Shown one piece after another: positions 1 to 6,078 of a DNA stretch of 6,952 nucleotides. Source of the DNA: an uncultured Bacilli bacterium (lineage in GTDB: Bacteria; Bacillota_I; Bacilli_A; RF39; UBA660); assembly GCA_944332645.1 (NCBI GenBank), contig CALVKK010000056.1, positions 1 to 6,952 of the forward strand. The letters are read 5' to 3'. Position numbers and translations under genes: made by a program. The notes beneath the pieces are model-generated. The model worked only from the letters and a program-made list of their open reading frames with translations. It was not told where the DNA came from and ran no database searches. Position 1 is the stretch's first letter. Each line of letters opens with the position of its first letter.

Positions 1-2
1 AG

Positions 3-719
3 ATAGGTATTATTTTACTTGTTATGTTTTTAATTCCTGCCCTAGTATTCATTCAACGAGATTTAGGTAGTGCTTTAATTATCTTAGGCATAGCGGGTGT
101 TCTTTTCTTATCCAGTCCAATTAGAAGAATTGATAAAGTTAGAACTATTTGTTTAGTAGTTGGTGTTGGTATAGTCGGAATAGCAGTTATTGTCTTAAGG
201 CAAGGATATTTTCTTTCAGATGCACAATTATCACGATTTGATTACTTTAATCCTTGCTCAAAATATGAAACGACAGGATATCAAGTTTGTAATGGTTTTA
301 TTGCGTTAAATGATGGTGGTTTGTTTGGCTTAGGGATTGGAAAAAGTAAACAAAAGTATTCTTATATTCCTGAACCCCATACTGATAGTATTTTTGCCAT
401 TATTGGCGAGGAGTATGGTGCTTTAAAATGTTCATTTATTTTCTTAGCATACATTTTTGTTTTGTTTAGAGTATTAAAAATTGCAACTAATGCTAACACT
501 TTAAGAGGACGGTATATATGCCTTGGAATAGCAACTTATATATTTTTGCATATTTTCATTAATTTAGGTGGTTTGTTTGGTCTAATACCACTTACAGGTG
601 TACCACTTCCTTTTTTATCTTATGGTGGAACTTTTGCAATCAGCCTTATGTGTTCTTTATCCGTTGTTCAAAGATTCCATATTGAAAAAAAGCAAGAAAA
701 AATTAAAATTTATCATTAA
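3..719 (+). CDS. ftsW: FtsW/SpoVE-type SEDS peptidoglycan glycosyltransferase, C-terminal part (5' end outside window)
   Basis: This is the C-terminal 238 codons of a polytopic SEDS protein, the family that polymerises lipid II into glycan strands at the septum together with a class B PBP. The frame is open to the left edge with no start signal before the first ATG (24), so the gene begins upstream. Family landmarks are visible: QRDLGS (about fragment residue 17), the extracellular loop NPCSKYETTGYQ (83-94), GGLFGLGIGKSKQKYSYIPE, then PHTDSIFAIIGEE, and the closing GLIPLTGVPLPFLSYGG. The GIGKS-QK and PEPHTD-IGEE wording favours FtsW/SpoVE over RodA, whose loop usually reads KGW-GTQS and PERHTD. 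FtsW and SpoVE cannot be separated from sequence alone, although the neighbouring sporulation genes make SpoVE possible. Oddities are a Lys where the loop normally has the catalytic Asp (NPWxDP), and two Cys in the outside loop (NPC, YQVC). Confidence 0.9.
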   Translation: MGIILLVMFLIPALVFIQRDLGSALIILGIAGVLFLSSPIRRIDKVRTICLVVGVGIVGIAVIVLRQGYFLSDAQLSRFDYFNPCSKYETTGYQVCNGFIALNDGGLFGLGIGKSKQKYSYIPEPHTDSIFAIIGEEYGALKCSFIFLAYIFVLFRVLKIATNANTLRGRYICLGIATYIFLHIFINLGGLFGLIPLTGVPLPFLSYGGTFAISLMCSLSVVQRFHIEKKQEKIKIYH

Positions 720-748
720 AATGACAAAATTTTAGTTTTTTTTTTTTT
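715..748 (+). terminator. Possible intrinsic terminator: AT-only hairpin plus T13 tract
   Basis: Bases 717-722 (TAAAAT) can pair with 729-734 (ATTTTA) around a six-base loop. The stem extends by T716-G735 and A715-T736 and is followed directly by thirteen T (736-748). The position, overlapping the stop of the SEDS gene, suits a terminator. The stem is almost entirely A-T and so weak. The same bases also fit a promoter for the next gene, and both readings may be partly right. Confidence 0.35.
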
Positions 749-753
749 ATAAT
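721..753 (+). promoter_or_regulatory. Candidate spoIIG-type promoter with over-long spacer
   Basis: A perfect TATAAT lies at 748-753, and ATGACA, a 5/6 match to the sigma-A -35 box, lies at 721-726, separated by 21 bases. The Bacillus subtilis spoIIG promoter is known for an abnormal 22-bp spacer and needs phosphorylated Spo0A bound at the -35. TGACAAA (722-728) shares five of seven positions with the Spo0A box TGTCGAA. The predicted transcript would start near 760, just before the ribosome-binding site. No -35 match exists at the usual 16-18 bp. The assignment as Spo0A-controlled is inference. Confidence 0.4.
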
Positions 754-759
754 TATTCA

Positions 760-767
760 AAGGGGTG
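760..767 (+). promoter_or_regulatory. Shine-Dalgarno site that decides the spoIIGA start
   Basis: AAGGGGTG continuing into ATT matches the 16S tail complement AAGGAGGTGAT. The only in-frame codon at normal distance is ACG at 776, eight bases after the G at 767. The first in-frame ATG (800) is 32 bases away and has no purine-rich site of its own. Confidence 0.7.
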
Positions 768-775
768 ATTAATAT

Positions 776-1546
776 ACGAAAATATATTTAGATTTAGTAA
801 TGATTTTAAACTTTTGTTTTGACTTTATTTTATTACTATCAGTATCTATTTTATTAAGAAGAAATGTCAGTGTCTATAAAATTATAGGTGGTGCTTTTGT
901 TGGAGGAATAAGCATTTTGTTTTTGTTTTTAACAATTAGTTCATTTACTTTATTTATTTATAAAGTCATAATAAGTATATTGATGGTACTAGTTAGTTTT
1001 GGTTATCGTGGTATTAAATATACTATGAAAAATCTTCTTTACTTATATTCGGCTAGTATTATTTTAGGTGGTTTTTTATATTTTTTAAATATTGAATTTT
1101 CGTATAAGCAATTTGGACTTATTTTTATCAATAACGGGTTATCAATTAATGCAATATTTTTAATCATATTTTGTCCTATAATTATATATATTTATGTTAA
1201 ACAGGGACTATGGTTAAAAAACAATTATAACAATTACTATAAAGTAAATATTTACCATAATAATCACAAGTTATTATTTAATGCTTTTCTAGATACTGGC
1301 AACGATTTAACGGTACCATTTACCAATAGACCAGTCATCTTGATTGACCAAAATCTTAAAACAGATAAATTCTTTTATATACCTTATAAAAGTATTAATG
1401 GTACAGGGCTTATTAAATGTATAAAAGTCGATAAAATTGAAATTAACGGATTAATTAAAAAAGGTGTTATTGTAGGTATTCTAAATGAAAAAATTAAAAT
1501 TGATGGTGTTAATTGCTTGTTGAATAAAAAGATATTGGAGGGATGA
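776..1546 (+). CDS. spoIIGA: SpoIIGA, pro-sigma-E processing membrane aspartic protease (probable ACG start)
   Basis: This sporulation protease sits in the septal membrane and cleaves the propeptide from pro-sigma-E in the mother cell when signalled by SpoIIR. From ACG at 776 the product is 256 aa and begins (M)KIYLDLVMILNFCFDFILLL, nearly the Bacillus N-terminus as I recall it. An in-frame TAA at 770-772 blocks any earlier start. Starting at ATG 800 instead would delete the conserved KIYLD. Five hydrophobic segments follow (about 9-28, 36-56, 59-76, 87-105 and 123-142), then a soluble C-terminal domain. That domain carries FLDTGNDLTVPF with catalytic Asp173, as expected for one half-site of a dimeric pepsin-like enzyme. 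It is shorter than the roughly 309-aa Bacillus protein. The stop overlaps the sigE region, so the pair is translationally linked. The function is secure; the start codon is less so. Confidence 0.9.
   Translation, partial: TKIYLDLVMILNFCFDFILLLSVSILLRRNVSVYKIIGGAFVGGISILFLFLTISSFTLFIYKVIISILMVLVSFGYRGIKYTMKNLLYLYSASIILGGFLYFLNIEFSYKQFGLIFINNGLSINAIFLIIFCPIIIYIYVKQGLWLKNNYNNYYKVNIYHNNHKLLFNAFLDTGNDLTVPFTNRPVILIDQNLKTDKFFYIPYKSINGTGLIKCIKVDKIEINGLIKKGVIVGILNEKIKIDGVNCLLNKKILEG
1537..1542 (+). promoter_or_regulatory. Shine-Dalgarno site that decides the sigE start
   Basis: GGAGGG touches ATG 1543 with no spacer, so that ATG is a poor start. TTG at 1549 lies six bases downstream in the same frame and is preferred. 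Confidence 0.6.
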
Positions 1547-1548
1547 TT

Positions 1549-2232
1549 TTGTTACTTAAATTAAAAAATCTAATTTTGAAAATATTTACCAAAGAAGTGT
1601 TTTATGTTGGTAGTGCGGATAAATTACCTGCACCTTTATCTAAAGAAGAAGAGGTGTTATATGTCGAAAAATCAATGAATGGTGATGAATTTGCTCGTGC
1701 GAAATTAATCGAACATAATTTGCGATTAGTAGTTTTTTTGGCCAAAAAATACGAAAATACAGGTATTGATTTAGAAGATTTAGTAAGTATCGGCACGATT
1801 GGTTTAATAAAAGGGGTAAATACGTATAAATTGGATAAAAATATTAAACTTGCTACTTATGCATCGCGTTGTATTGATAATGAAATTTTGATGTTTTTAA
1901 GAAAAAATAAAAAGAGAAAAGGAGAAATAAGTTTCGAAGATAGTTTAAGTTATGATTCGGAAGGAAACGAGCTACATTTAGAAGATATTTTAGGAACAGA
2001 TTCGGATATTGTTACTAAAGGTTTAGAAGAAGAAACTAACCGAAAAATGCTTTATCAAGAAATCAATTCTTTAAACAAAAGAGATCGTCAGATTATGATT
2101 TTAAGATATGGATTATTTAATCATGATGAGATGACCCAAAAAGACGTAGCTGAAATTTTAGGGATATCACAATCTTATATTTCTAGAATAGAAAAAAAAG
2201 TAATCAGAAGACTTAAAAAAAATCAAAAATAA
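1549..2232 (+). CDS. sigE: RNA polymerase sporulation sigma factor SigE (pro-sigma-E)
   Basis: This is the early mother-cell sigma factor, made as an inactive membrane-associated precursor. From TTG 1549 it has 227 aa; the ATG at 1543, which overlaps the spoIIGA stop as ATGA, would add two residues but has no spacer from GGAGGG. The propeptide is short and hydrophobic/basic (LLKLKNLILKIF). It is followed by KEVFYVGSADKLPAPLSKEEE, which matches the Bacillus processing region DEVYYIGG...LPPPLSK. Cleavage is therefore expected between Phe18 and Tyr19. Sigma region 2 spans about 56-120 (HNLRLVVFLAKKYENTGIDL, then DLVSIGTIGLIK and KLATYASRCIDNEILMFLR). Region 4 spans about 174-224 (LNKRDRQIMILRYGL, then TQKDVAEILGISQSYISR as the helix-turn-helix). 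The near-identity of these blocks to sigma-E, and spoIIGA directly upstream, make the call firm. Unlike Bacillus, sigG does not follow. Confidence 0.95.
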   Translation: MLLKLKNLILKIFTKEVFYVGSADKLPAPLSKEEEVLYVEKSMNGDEFARAKLIEHNLRLVVFLAKKYENTGIDLEDLVSIGTIGLIKGVNTYKLDKNIKLATYASRCIDNEILMFLRKNKKRKGEISFEDSLSYDSEGNELHLEDILGTDSDIVTKGLEEETNRKMLYQEINSLNKRDRQIMILRYGLFNHDEMTQKDVAEILGISQSYISRIEKKVIRRLKKNQK

Positions 2233-2249
2233 AATCTTTATGAATAATA

Positions 2250-2278
2250 TTGACAAGATAAAAATATTAGTGTATAAA
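2250..2278 (+). promoter_or_regulatory. Sigma-A promoter of topA
   Basis: A consensus TTGACA (2250-2255) and TATAAA (2273-2278) are separated by exactly 17 bases. The start of transcription is expected near 2285, giving a leader of about 18 bases that contains GAGGAG (2287-2292). topA is thus likely expressed constitutively and independently of the sporulation genes upstream. Confidence 0.75.
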
Positions 2279-2302
2279 GTATATACGAGGAGTGATTGTT
2301 GT

Positions 2303-4330
2303 ATGAAACTAGTTATAGTTGAGTCTCCAAGCAAAAGCAAAACAATCGAAAAATATCTAGGTAAAGATTTTGAAGTTTTATCTAGTAAAGGTCACATAAG
2401 AGATTTATCTACTAAAGGTAAATATGGATTAGGAATAGATTTGGAAGATAATTTTAAACCTGATTATGTAACTATTAAGGGAAAAACCAAATTAATCAAT
2501 GATTTAAAAAAAGAGGTTAAAAAAGCTGATTTTGTTTATCTTGCTACCGATCCTGATCGTGAAGGTGAAGCTATTTCGTGGCATTTATTTGATACGTTAG
2601 GTTTAAAAAATAATAATTACGAACGAATAGTTTTTAATGAAATAACAAAAGATGCTATTTTGAATTCTTTTGATCATGCGCGTAAAATCGATCAAAATTT
2701 AGTTAACAGTCAAGAAACAAGGAGAATTTTAGATCGTATTATTGGTTTTAGATTGAGTAAATTAATGCAAGCAAAAACTGATGGTACTAGTGCTGGTCGT
2801 GTTCAAAGTGTCGCTTTGAAATTAATTGTTGATAAAGAAAGAGAAATCGAAAAATTTATTCCTGAGGAATATTGGACAATAACTGGTATTTTTAAAGATT
2901 TTGAAGCGGAACTATTTAAATATAATAATAAAGAAATAACTGTTAAAAGTGAAGCTGAAGCTAACGAAATTTTAGCAAAATTAAGTAAATCTTTTAAAAT
3001 TATTAGTGTTGATAAGAAAAACAAGGATAAAAAATCTAATCCGCCATTCATTACCAGTACTTTACAACGACTTGCTTCTAGTAAATTTGGTTTTAATGCA
3101 AAGAAGACTATGTCTTTAGCGCAAAAGTTATACGAAGGTATTGAACTTAAAGATGAAACAGTTGGTTTGATTAGTTATATGCGTACTGATTCAGTCCGTT
3201 TATCAGATGAATTTATTAAGTCAACTTATAGATTTATTAAAGATAAATATGGAGAAGAGTATATTGGCTATGTAAAAACAGCAAAAAAGATGGAAAATGT
3301 TCAAGATGCTCACGAGGCAATTAGACCAACTAGTATTAGCCGAACTCCAGAAAGTGTTAAGCCTTATTTAAGTAATGATGAATATAAATTATACAAAATG
3401 ATTTATTATCGTGCTTTAGCCAGTTTAATGAAGGATGCTACTACTATTAATACGACTGTTATTTTAGATAATAACAATTATCAATTTAAAGCAACTGGTC
3501 AAGTTATTATTTTTGATGGTTATTTAAAAGTATATAGTGATTATGAAGATACTAAAGAAACCACCTTACCACCGCTAGATACCTATAAATCTAATGTAAT
3601 TGTTGCTAATAACATAAATAAAGAACAACATTTTACTAAACCTCCAGCTCGTTATACGGAGGCTAAATTAATTGAAGAAATGGAAAAATTAGGAATTGGA
3701 AGACCAAGTACTTATGCCACAACAATGGAAACTTTAAAGGTCAGAAAATATGTTGACGTAGTTGATAAAAAATTTATTCCAACTAAAATAGGAATTCAAA
3801 TTACTGACAAATTACAAGAATGTTTTAGTCATTTAATCAATGTTGAATATACAGCTAATATGGAAAATGACTTAGATAAAATAGCTGATGGAAAAGAAAA
3901 TTGGGTCGACACACTAAGAAACTTTTATAATGATTTTGAACCAGCTTTAAAAAAGGCGTTTGAACAATTACCAAAAAAAGAAGCTGTTAAAACAGGTGAA
4001 GATTGCCCAATCTGTGGTAGTCCATTAGTTATTAGGAATGGTAAGTATGGTGAATTTGTAGCTTGTAGTAATTTTCCTACCTGTAAATACATCAAACAAC
4101 AAGAAAAAAAAGTAAAAGAAATAGTCGACTGTCCAAATTGCGACGGTAAAATAGTTGAGAAAAAGAGTAAAAAAGGCAAAAAATTTTACGGATGCAATAA
4201 TTATCCTAACTGTAAAACGGCTTATTGGGATATGCCAATATCAGAAAAATGTCCAAATTGTGGTAGCTTGTTAACTATTAAGGGTAAAAAAATAAAATGT
4301 AGTAGTTGTGAATATACAAAAGATGAATAG
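2303..4330 (+). CDS. topA: DNA topoisomerase I (type IA, omega protein)
   Basis: This type IA enzyme relaxes negative supercoils by making a transient 5'-phosphotyrosine nick. The 675-aa product starts at ATG 2303, ten bases after GAGGAG and giving the family-typical MKLVIVESPSKSKTIEKYLG. The longer frame from ATG 2240 would run through the promoter and is rejected. The TOPRIM domain (about 1-120) holds Glu7 and DPDREGEAISWH (83-94), which bind magnesium. The catalytic tyrosine is Tyr292 in GLISYMRTDSVRLS. DAHEAIRPT and PARYTEAKLIEEMEKLGIGR, both core motifs, follow. Three C-terminal zinc ribbons are visible: C568/C571/C588/C594, C610/C613/C631/C637, and a shorter C650/C653/C666/C669. The length is normal for Firmicutes (about 690). 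In Bacillus topA lies elsewhere, so its place directly after sigE is a lineage-specific arrangement. Confidence 0.97.
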   Translation: MKLVIVESPSKSKTIEKYLGKDFEVLSSKGHIRDLSTKGKYGLGIDLEDNFKPDYVTIKGKTKLINDLKKEVKKADFVYLATDPDREGEAISWHLFDTLGLKNNNYERIVFNEITKDAILNSFDHARKIDQNLVNSQETRRILDRIIGFRLSKLMQAKTDGTSAGRVQSVALKLIVDKEREIEKFIPEEYWTITGIFKDFEAELFKYNNKEITVKSEAEANEILAKLSKSFKIISVDKKNKDKKSNPPFITSTLQRLASSKFGFNAKKTMSLAQKLYEGIELKDETVGLISYMRTDSVRLSDEFIKSTYRFIKDKYGEEYIGYVKTAKKMENVQDAHEAIRPTSISRTPESVKPYLSNDEYKLYKMIYYRALASLMKDATTINTTVILDNNNYQFKATGQVIIFDGYLKVYSDYEDTKETTLPPLDTYKSNVIVANNINKEQHFTKPPARYTEAKLIEEMEKLGIGRPSTYATTMETLKVRKYVDVVDKKFIPTKIGIQITDKLQECFSHLINVEYTANMENDLDKIADGKENWVDTLRNFYNDFEPALKKAFEQLPKKEAVKTGEDCPICGSPLVIRNGKYGEFVACSNFPTCKYIKQQEKKVKEIVDCPNCDGKIVEKKSKKGKKFYGCNNYPNCKTAYWDMPISEKCPNCGSLLTIKGKKIKCSSCEYTKDE

Positions 4331-4334
4331 ATTT

Positions 4335-4397
4335 TAAAATGTAACCTATAAAGCAGGTCTCTCTTTTTATTTAGTCCTTGACATTGGGTACATTTTA
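4335..4397. repeat. 63-bp imperfect inverted repeat: transposon-end relic, MITE or terminator
   Basis: TAAAATGTA (4335-4343) is the exact reverse complement of TACATTTTA (4389-4397). After one A-G mismatch, CC (4345-4346) pairs with GG (4386-4387). Inside, AGGTCT (4355-4360) pairs with AGTCCT (4373-4378) at five of six positions. Cut at TG (4340) and CA (4392), the two 53-bp ends read TGTAACC and, on the other strand, TGTACCCAATGTCAAGGAC. The TG...CA form with partly matching ends resembles ends of IS3-like elements, but there is no room for a transposase. Lying five bases after the topA stop with T-rich sequence following (4393-4417), it could also end topA transcription. Confidence 0.5.
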
Positions 4398-4419
4398 TTT
4401 CTTATTTGTCTTTTTTTAT

Positions 4420-4439
4420 AGTAAGTATTAATATTTACT
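4420..4439. promoter_or_regulatory. 20-bp palindrome overlapping the -35 box: candidate operator
   Basis: AGTAAGTATTAATATTTACT is a two-fold palindrome with nine of ten base pairs and one G-T pair, centred between 4429 and 4430. Its right half contains the -35 hexamer of the cysteine desulfurase promoter, the usual place for a repressor site. The sequence does not match an operator I can name with certainty. Confidence 0.45.
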
Positions 4440-4462
4440 TTTTAATCTAAATTTGATAAAAT
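4434..4462 (+). promoter_or_regulatory. Extended -10 sigma-A promoter of the cysteine desulfurase operon
   Basis: TTTACT (4434-4439) and TAAAAT (4457-4462) are spaced by 17 bases, and TGA at 4454-4456 supplies an extended -10. Transcription should begin near 4469, leaving a very short leader with GGTGA (4470-4474) almost at its 5' end. Confidence 0.6.
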
Positions 4463-4480
4463 TAAACATGGTGATTGGTA

Positions 4481-5593
4481 ATGACATATTTAGATTATTC
4501 AGCTACTACACCTGTAGATAATGAGGTGCTAAATACATTTTTAGAAGTAAATAAAAATTATTTTGGTAATCCAAATTCTTTGCATAAATTAGGAGTTGCT
4601 GCTAATAGTTTAATAGGTGCTGCAACTAAACAAATTGCTGATTTGTTAAATATTAAAGAAAAAGAGATTATTTATACTAGTGGTTCTTCCGAATCAAACA
4701 ATATGGCAATTAAAGGAATTGCTTTGAAATATCAAAATAGAGGTAAACATATTATTACAACTGAATTTGAACATTCTTCAATATATGGACCACTAAACTA
4801 TTTGCAAAAGTTAGGTTTTAAAGTCGATTTTGTCAAATGTGATACTAACGGTATAGTTGATTTAGAAAATTTAAAAAAAATACTGACCGATGAAACAATT
4901 TTGGTTAGTATATGTGCTGTTAATAGTGAAATTGGTCTTATTCAACCATTAGATAAAATATCTGAAATCATTAAAGAATATCCAAAATGTTTTTTTCATG
5001 TTGATATGACTCAAGCATTAGGTAAAATAAAAATAGATTTAACTGATATTGATCTAGCTAGCTTTTCAGCTCATAAAATATATGGAATCAAGGGAATAGG
5101 TTTATTATATAAAAAAGAGAGTGTTTTATTAGAACCATTAATTCACGGAGGTAAGAGCACCACTGTATATAGGAGTGGTACACCAGCTACTGCTTTGATT
5201 GCTTCTTTTTCCAAAGCAATACGGTTGATTTTAGAAAATACTGATGTTGATTATGTAAATAAATTAAATAGAAAATTAAAAGAAGGTTTAAGTAAATATT
5301 CTGATATTTTTATTAACAGTAATGATTATTGTGTCCCTCATATTTTAAATATAAGTGTCATCGGCATTAAACCTGAAACGATGTTACACGCTTTAGAAAA
5401 ATACGATATATATATATCAACACAAACTGCGTGTTCAACTGGTAGTGTTTCTAGATCAGTTTATGCATTAACTAAAAATGAAAACAAATCTAAATCAAGT
5501 CTTAGAATTAGTTTGTCACATTTAACTACCGAAGAAGAAATCGATTATTTTTTAGAAAAATTTAATGTATGTTATAAGGAGTTAAAATTATGA
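4481..5593 (+). CDS. Cysteine desulfurase, IscS/NifS family
   Basis: This PLP enzyme takes sulfur from L-cysteine as a persulfide for Fe-S clusters, tRNA thiolation or thio-cofactors. The product is 370 aa from ATG 4481, six bases after GGTGA; the upstream TTG (4475) overlaps that site and is not favoured. It opens with TYLDYSATTPVD and GNPNSLHKLG, as in NifS/IscS. Cofactor residues seen are His98 (TEFEHSSIYG), Asp175 and Gln178 (HVDMTQALGK) and the Schiff-base Lys199 (SFSAHKIYGIKG). The persulfide Cys318 lies in TQTACSTGSVSRS, and SLRISLSHLTTEEEID closes the fold. No IscU/SufU scaffold, tRNA thiouridylase or regulator gene is beside it, so the sulfur acceptor cannot be read from this window. 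It is the first gene of a tight four-gene run and overlaps the next gene by four bases (ATGA). It belongs to the NifS/IscS group rather than SufS. Confidence 0.93.
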   Translation: MTYLDYSATTPVDNEVLNTFLEVNKNYFGNPNSLHKLGVAANSLIGAATKQIADLLNIKEKEIIYTSGSSESNNMAIKGIALKYQNRGKHIITTEFEHSSIYGPLNYLQKLGFKVDFVKCDTNGIVDLENLKKILTDETILVSICAVNSEIGLIQPLDKISEIIKEYPKCFFHVDMTQALGKIKIDLTDIDLASFSAHKIYGIKGIGLLYKKESVLLEPLIHGGKSTTVYRSGTPATALIASFSKAIRLILENTDVDYVNKLNRKLKEGLSKYSDIFINSNDYCVPHILNISVIGIKPETMLHALEKYDIYISTQTACSTGSVSRSVYALTKNENKSKSSLRISLSHLTTEEEIDYFLEKFNVCYKELKL

Positions 5594-6078
5594 AAAGAGT
5601 AGACAAAATAAACTATTATTTAGATATTGCCAAATCAGTTTTGGAAAGGTCAACCTGCATAAGAAGAGCGTTTGGTGCGGTAATAGTTAAAAATGATGAA
5701 ATCATAGCTACGGGTTATAATGGTGCTCCAAGAGGTAGAAAAAATTGTGGTGATTTAGGTTATTGTATGCGTGAAAAATTACAAATTCCAAGAGGTGAAC
5801 GTTATGAAATGTGTCGCAGTGTTCACGCGGAGCAAAATGCAATCATAAGTGCTGCTAGAAAAGATGTTATTGATTCAACTTTGTATCTAGTTGGGAAAGA
5901 AGTGGCTGATAACAAGTATGTTAAGAATGCAATGCCTTGTATGTTTTGCAAAAGATTTATTATCAATGCTGGAATAAGTAAAATAGTAATTAGAAAAGAC
6001 AAAGAAGAGTATATCGAAGTCAATGTCGATAGTTTTATAATTAACGATGATAGTTTGGAAGGGGTGTTTGGGTATTAA
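5590..6078 (+). CDS. comEB: dCMP deaminase family protein (ComEB-like)
   Basis: This zinc enzyme probably deaminates dCMP to dUMP, feeding thymidylate synthesis. The name ComEB comes from the Bacillus late competence operon, though the protein is not itself known as a DNA-uptake component. The product is 162 aa from ATG 5590, eight bases after AAGGAG, with a 4-base overlap with the gene before. The catalytic zinc site is complete: His79 and proton-shuttling Glu81 in VHAEQNAI, and Cys117/Cys120 in PCMFCKR. The substrate loop GYNGAPRGRKNC is present. Additional Cys residues upstream (NCGDLGYCMREK, YEMCRS) resemble the second zinc site of some dCMP deaminases, and this longer Cys-rich form is common in Clostridia-like relatives. 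Substrate identity (dCMP rather than another cytosine nucleotide) is inferred from family only. No other competence gene is in the window. Confidence 0.88.
   Translation: MKRVDKINYYLDIAKSVLERSTCIRRAFGAVIVKNDEIIATGYNGAPRGRKNCGDLGYCMREKLQIPRGERYEMCRSVHAEQNAIISAARKDVIDSTLYLVGKEVADNKYVKNAMPCMFCKRFIINAGISKIVIRKDKEEYIEVNVDSFIINDDSLEGVFGY
6059..6066 (+). promoter_or_regulatory. Shine-Dalgarno site that bears on the thioredoxin-like gene start
   Basis: AAGGGGTG, the same octamer as before spoIIGA, lies inside the end of the deaminase gene. It is too close to TTG 6068 (one base) and well placed for ATT 6074 (seven bases). ATG 6047 lies upstream of it and cannot use it. Confidence 0.55.

Noticed and set aside
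765..791. Tiny eight-codon frame GTG to TAG before spoIIGA (possible leader peptide)
   Set aside because: Its GTG lies inside the Shine-Dalgarno sequence itself, so it has no site of its own; it is most likely chance.
1602..1796. Minus-strand frame opposite sigE
   Set aside because: It lies wholly opposite strongly conserved sigma-E coding sequence, with no family resemblance.
2240..2302. Longer topA N-terminus from ATG 2240
   Set aside because: It would run through the TTGACA/TATAAA promoter and the ribosome-binding site, and the added residues do not belong to the family; MKLVIVESPSKS at 2303 is the normal start.
2803..3051. Minus-strand frame opposite topA (and a second at 3925-4179)
   Set aside because: Both are antisense shadows of conserved topoisomerase sequence in AT-rich DNA; no ribosome-binding site or recognisable product.
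4378..4407. Second promoter from TTGACA at 4378-4383
   Set aside because: The -35 is perfect, but at 16-18 bp spacing the -10 candidates match poorly (CTTATT at best 3/6), and the hexamer lies within the inverted repeat.
5405..5418. Perfect 14-base palindrome GATATATATATATC
   Set aside because: It is a TA-dinucleotide run inside the desulfurase coding sequence encoding Asp-Ile-Tyr-Ile-Ser; simple-sequence coincidence.
5823..6023. Minus-strand frame opposite the dCMP deaminase gene
   Set aside because: It is a shadow of the zinc-site region; its hydrophobic look is what the complement of AT-rich coding sequence gives.
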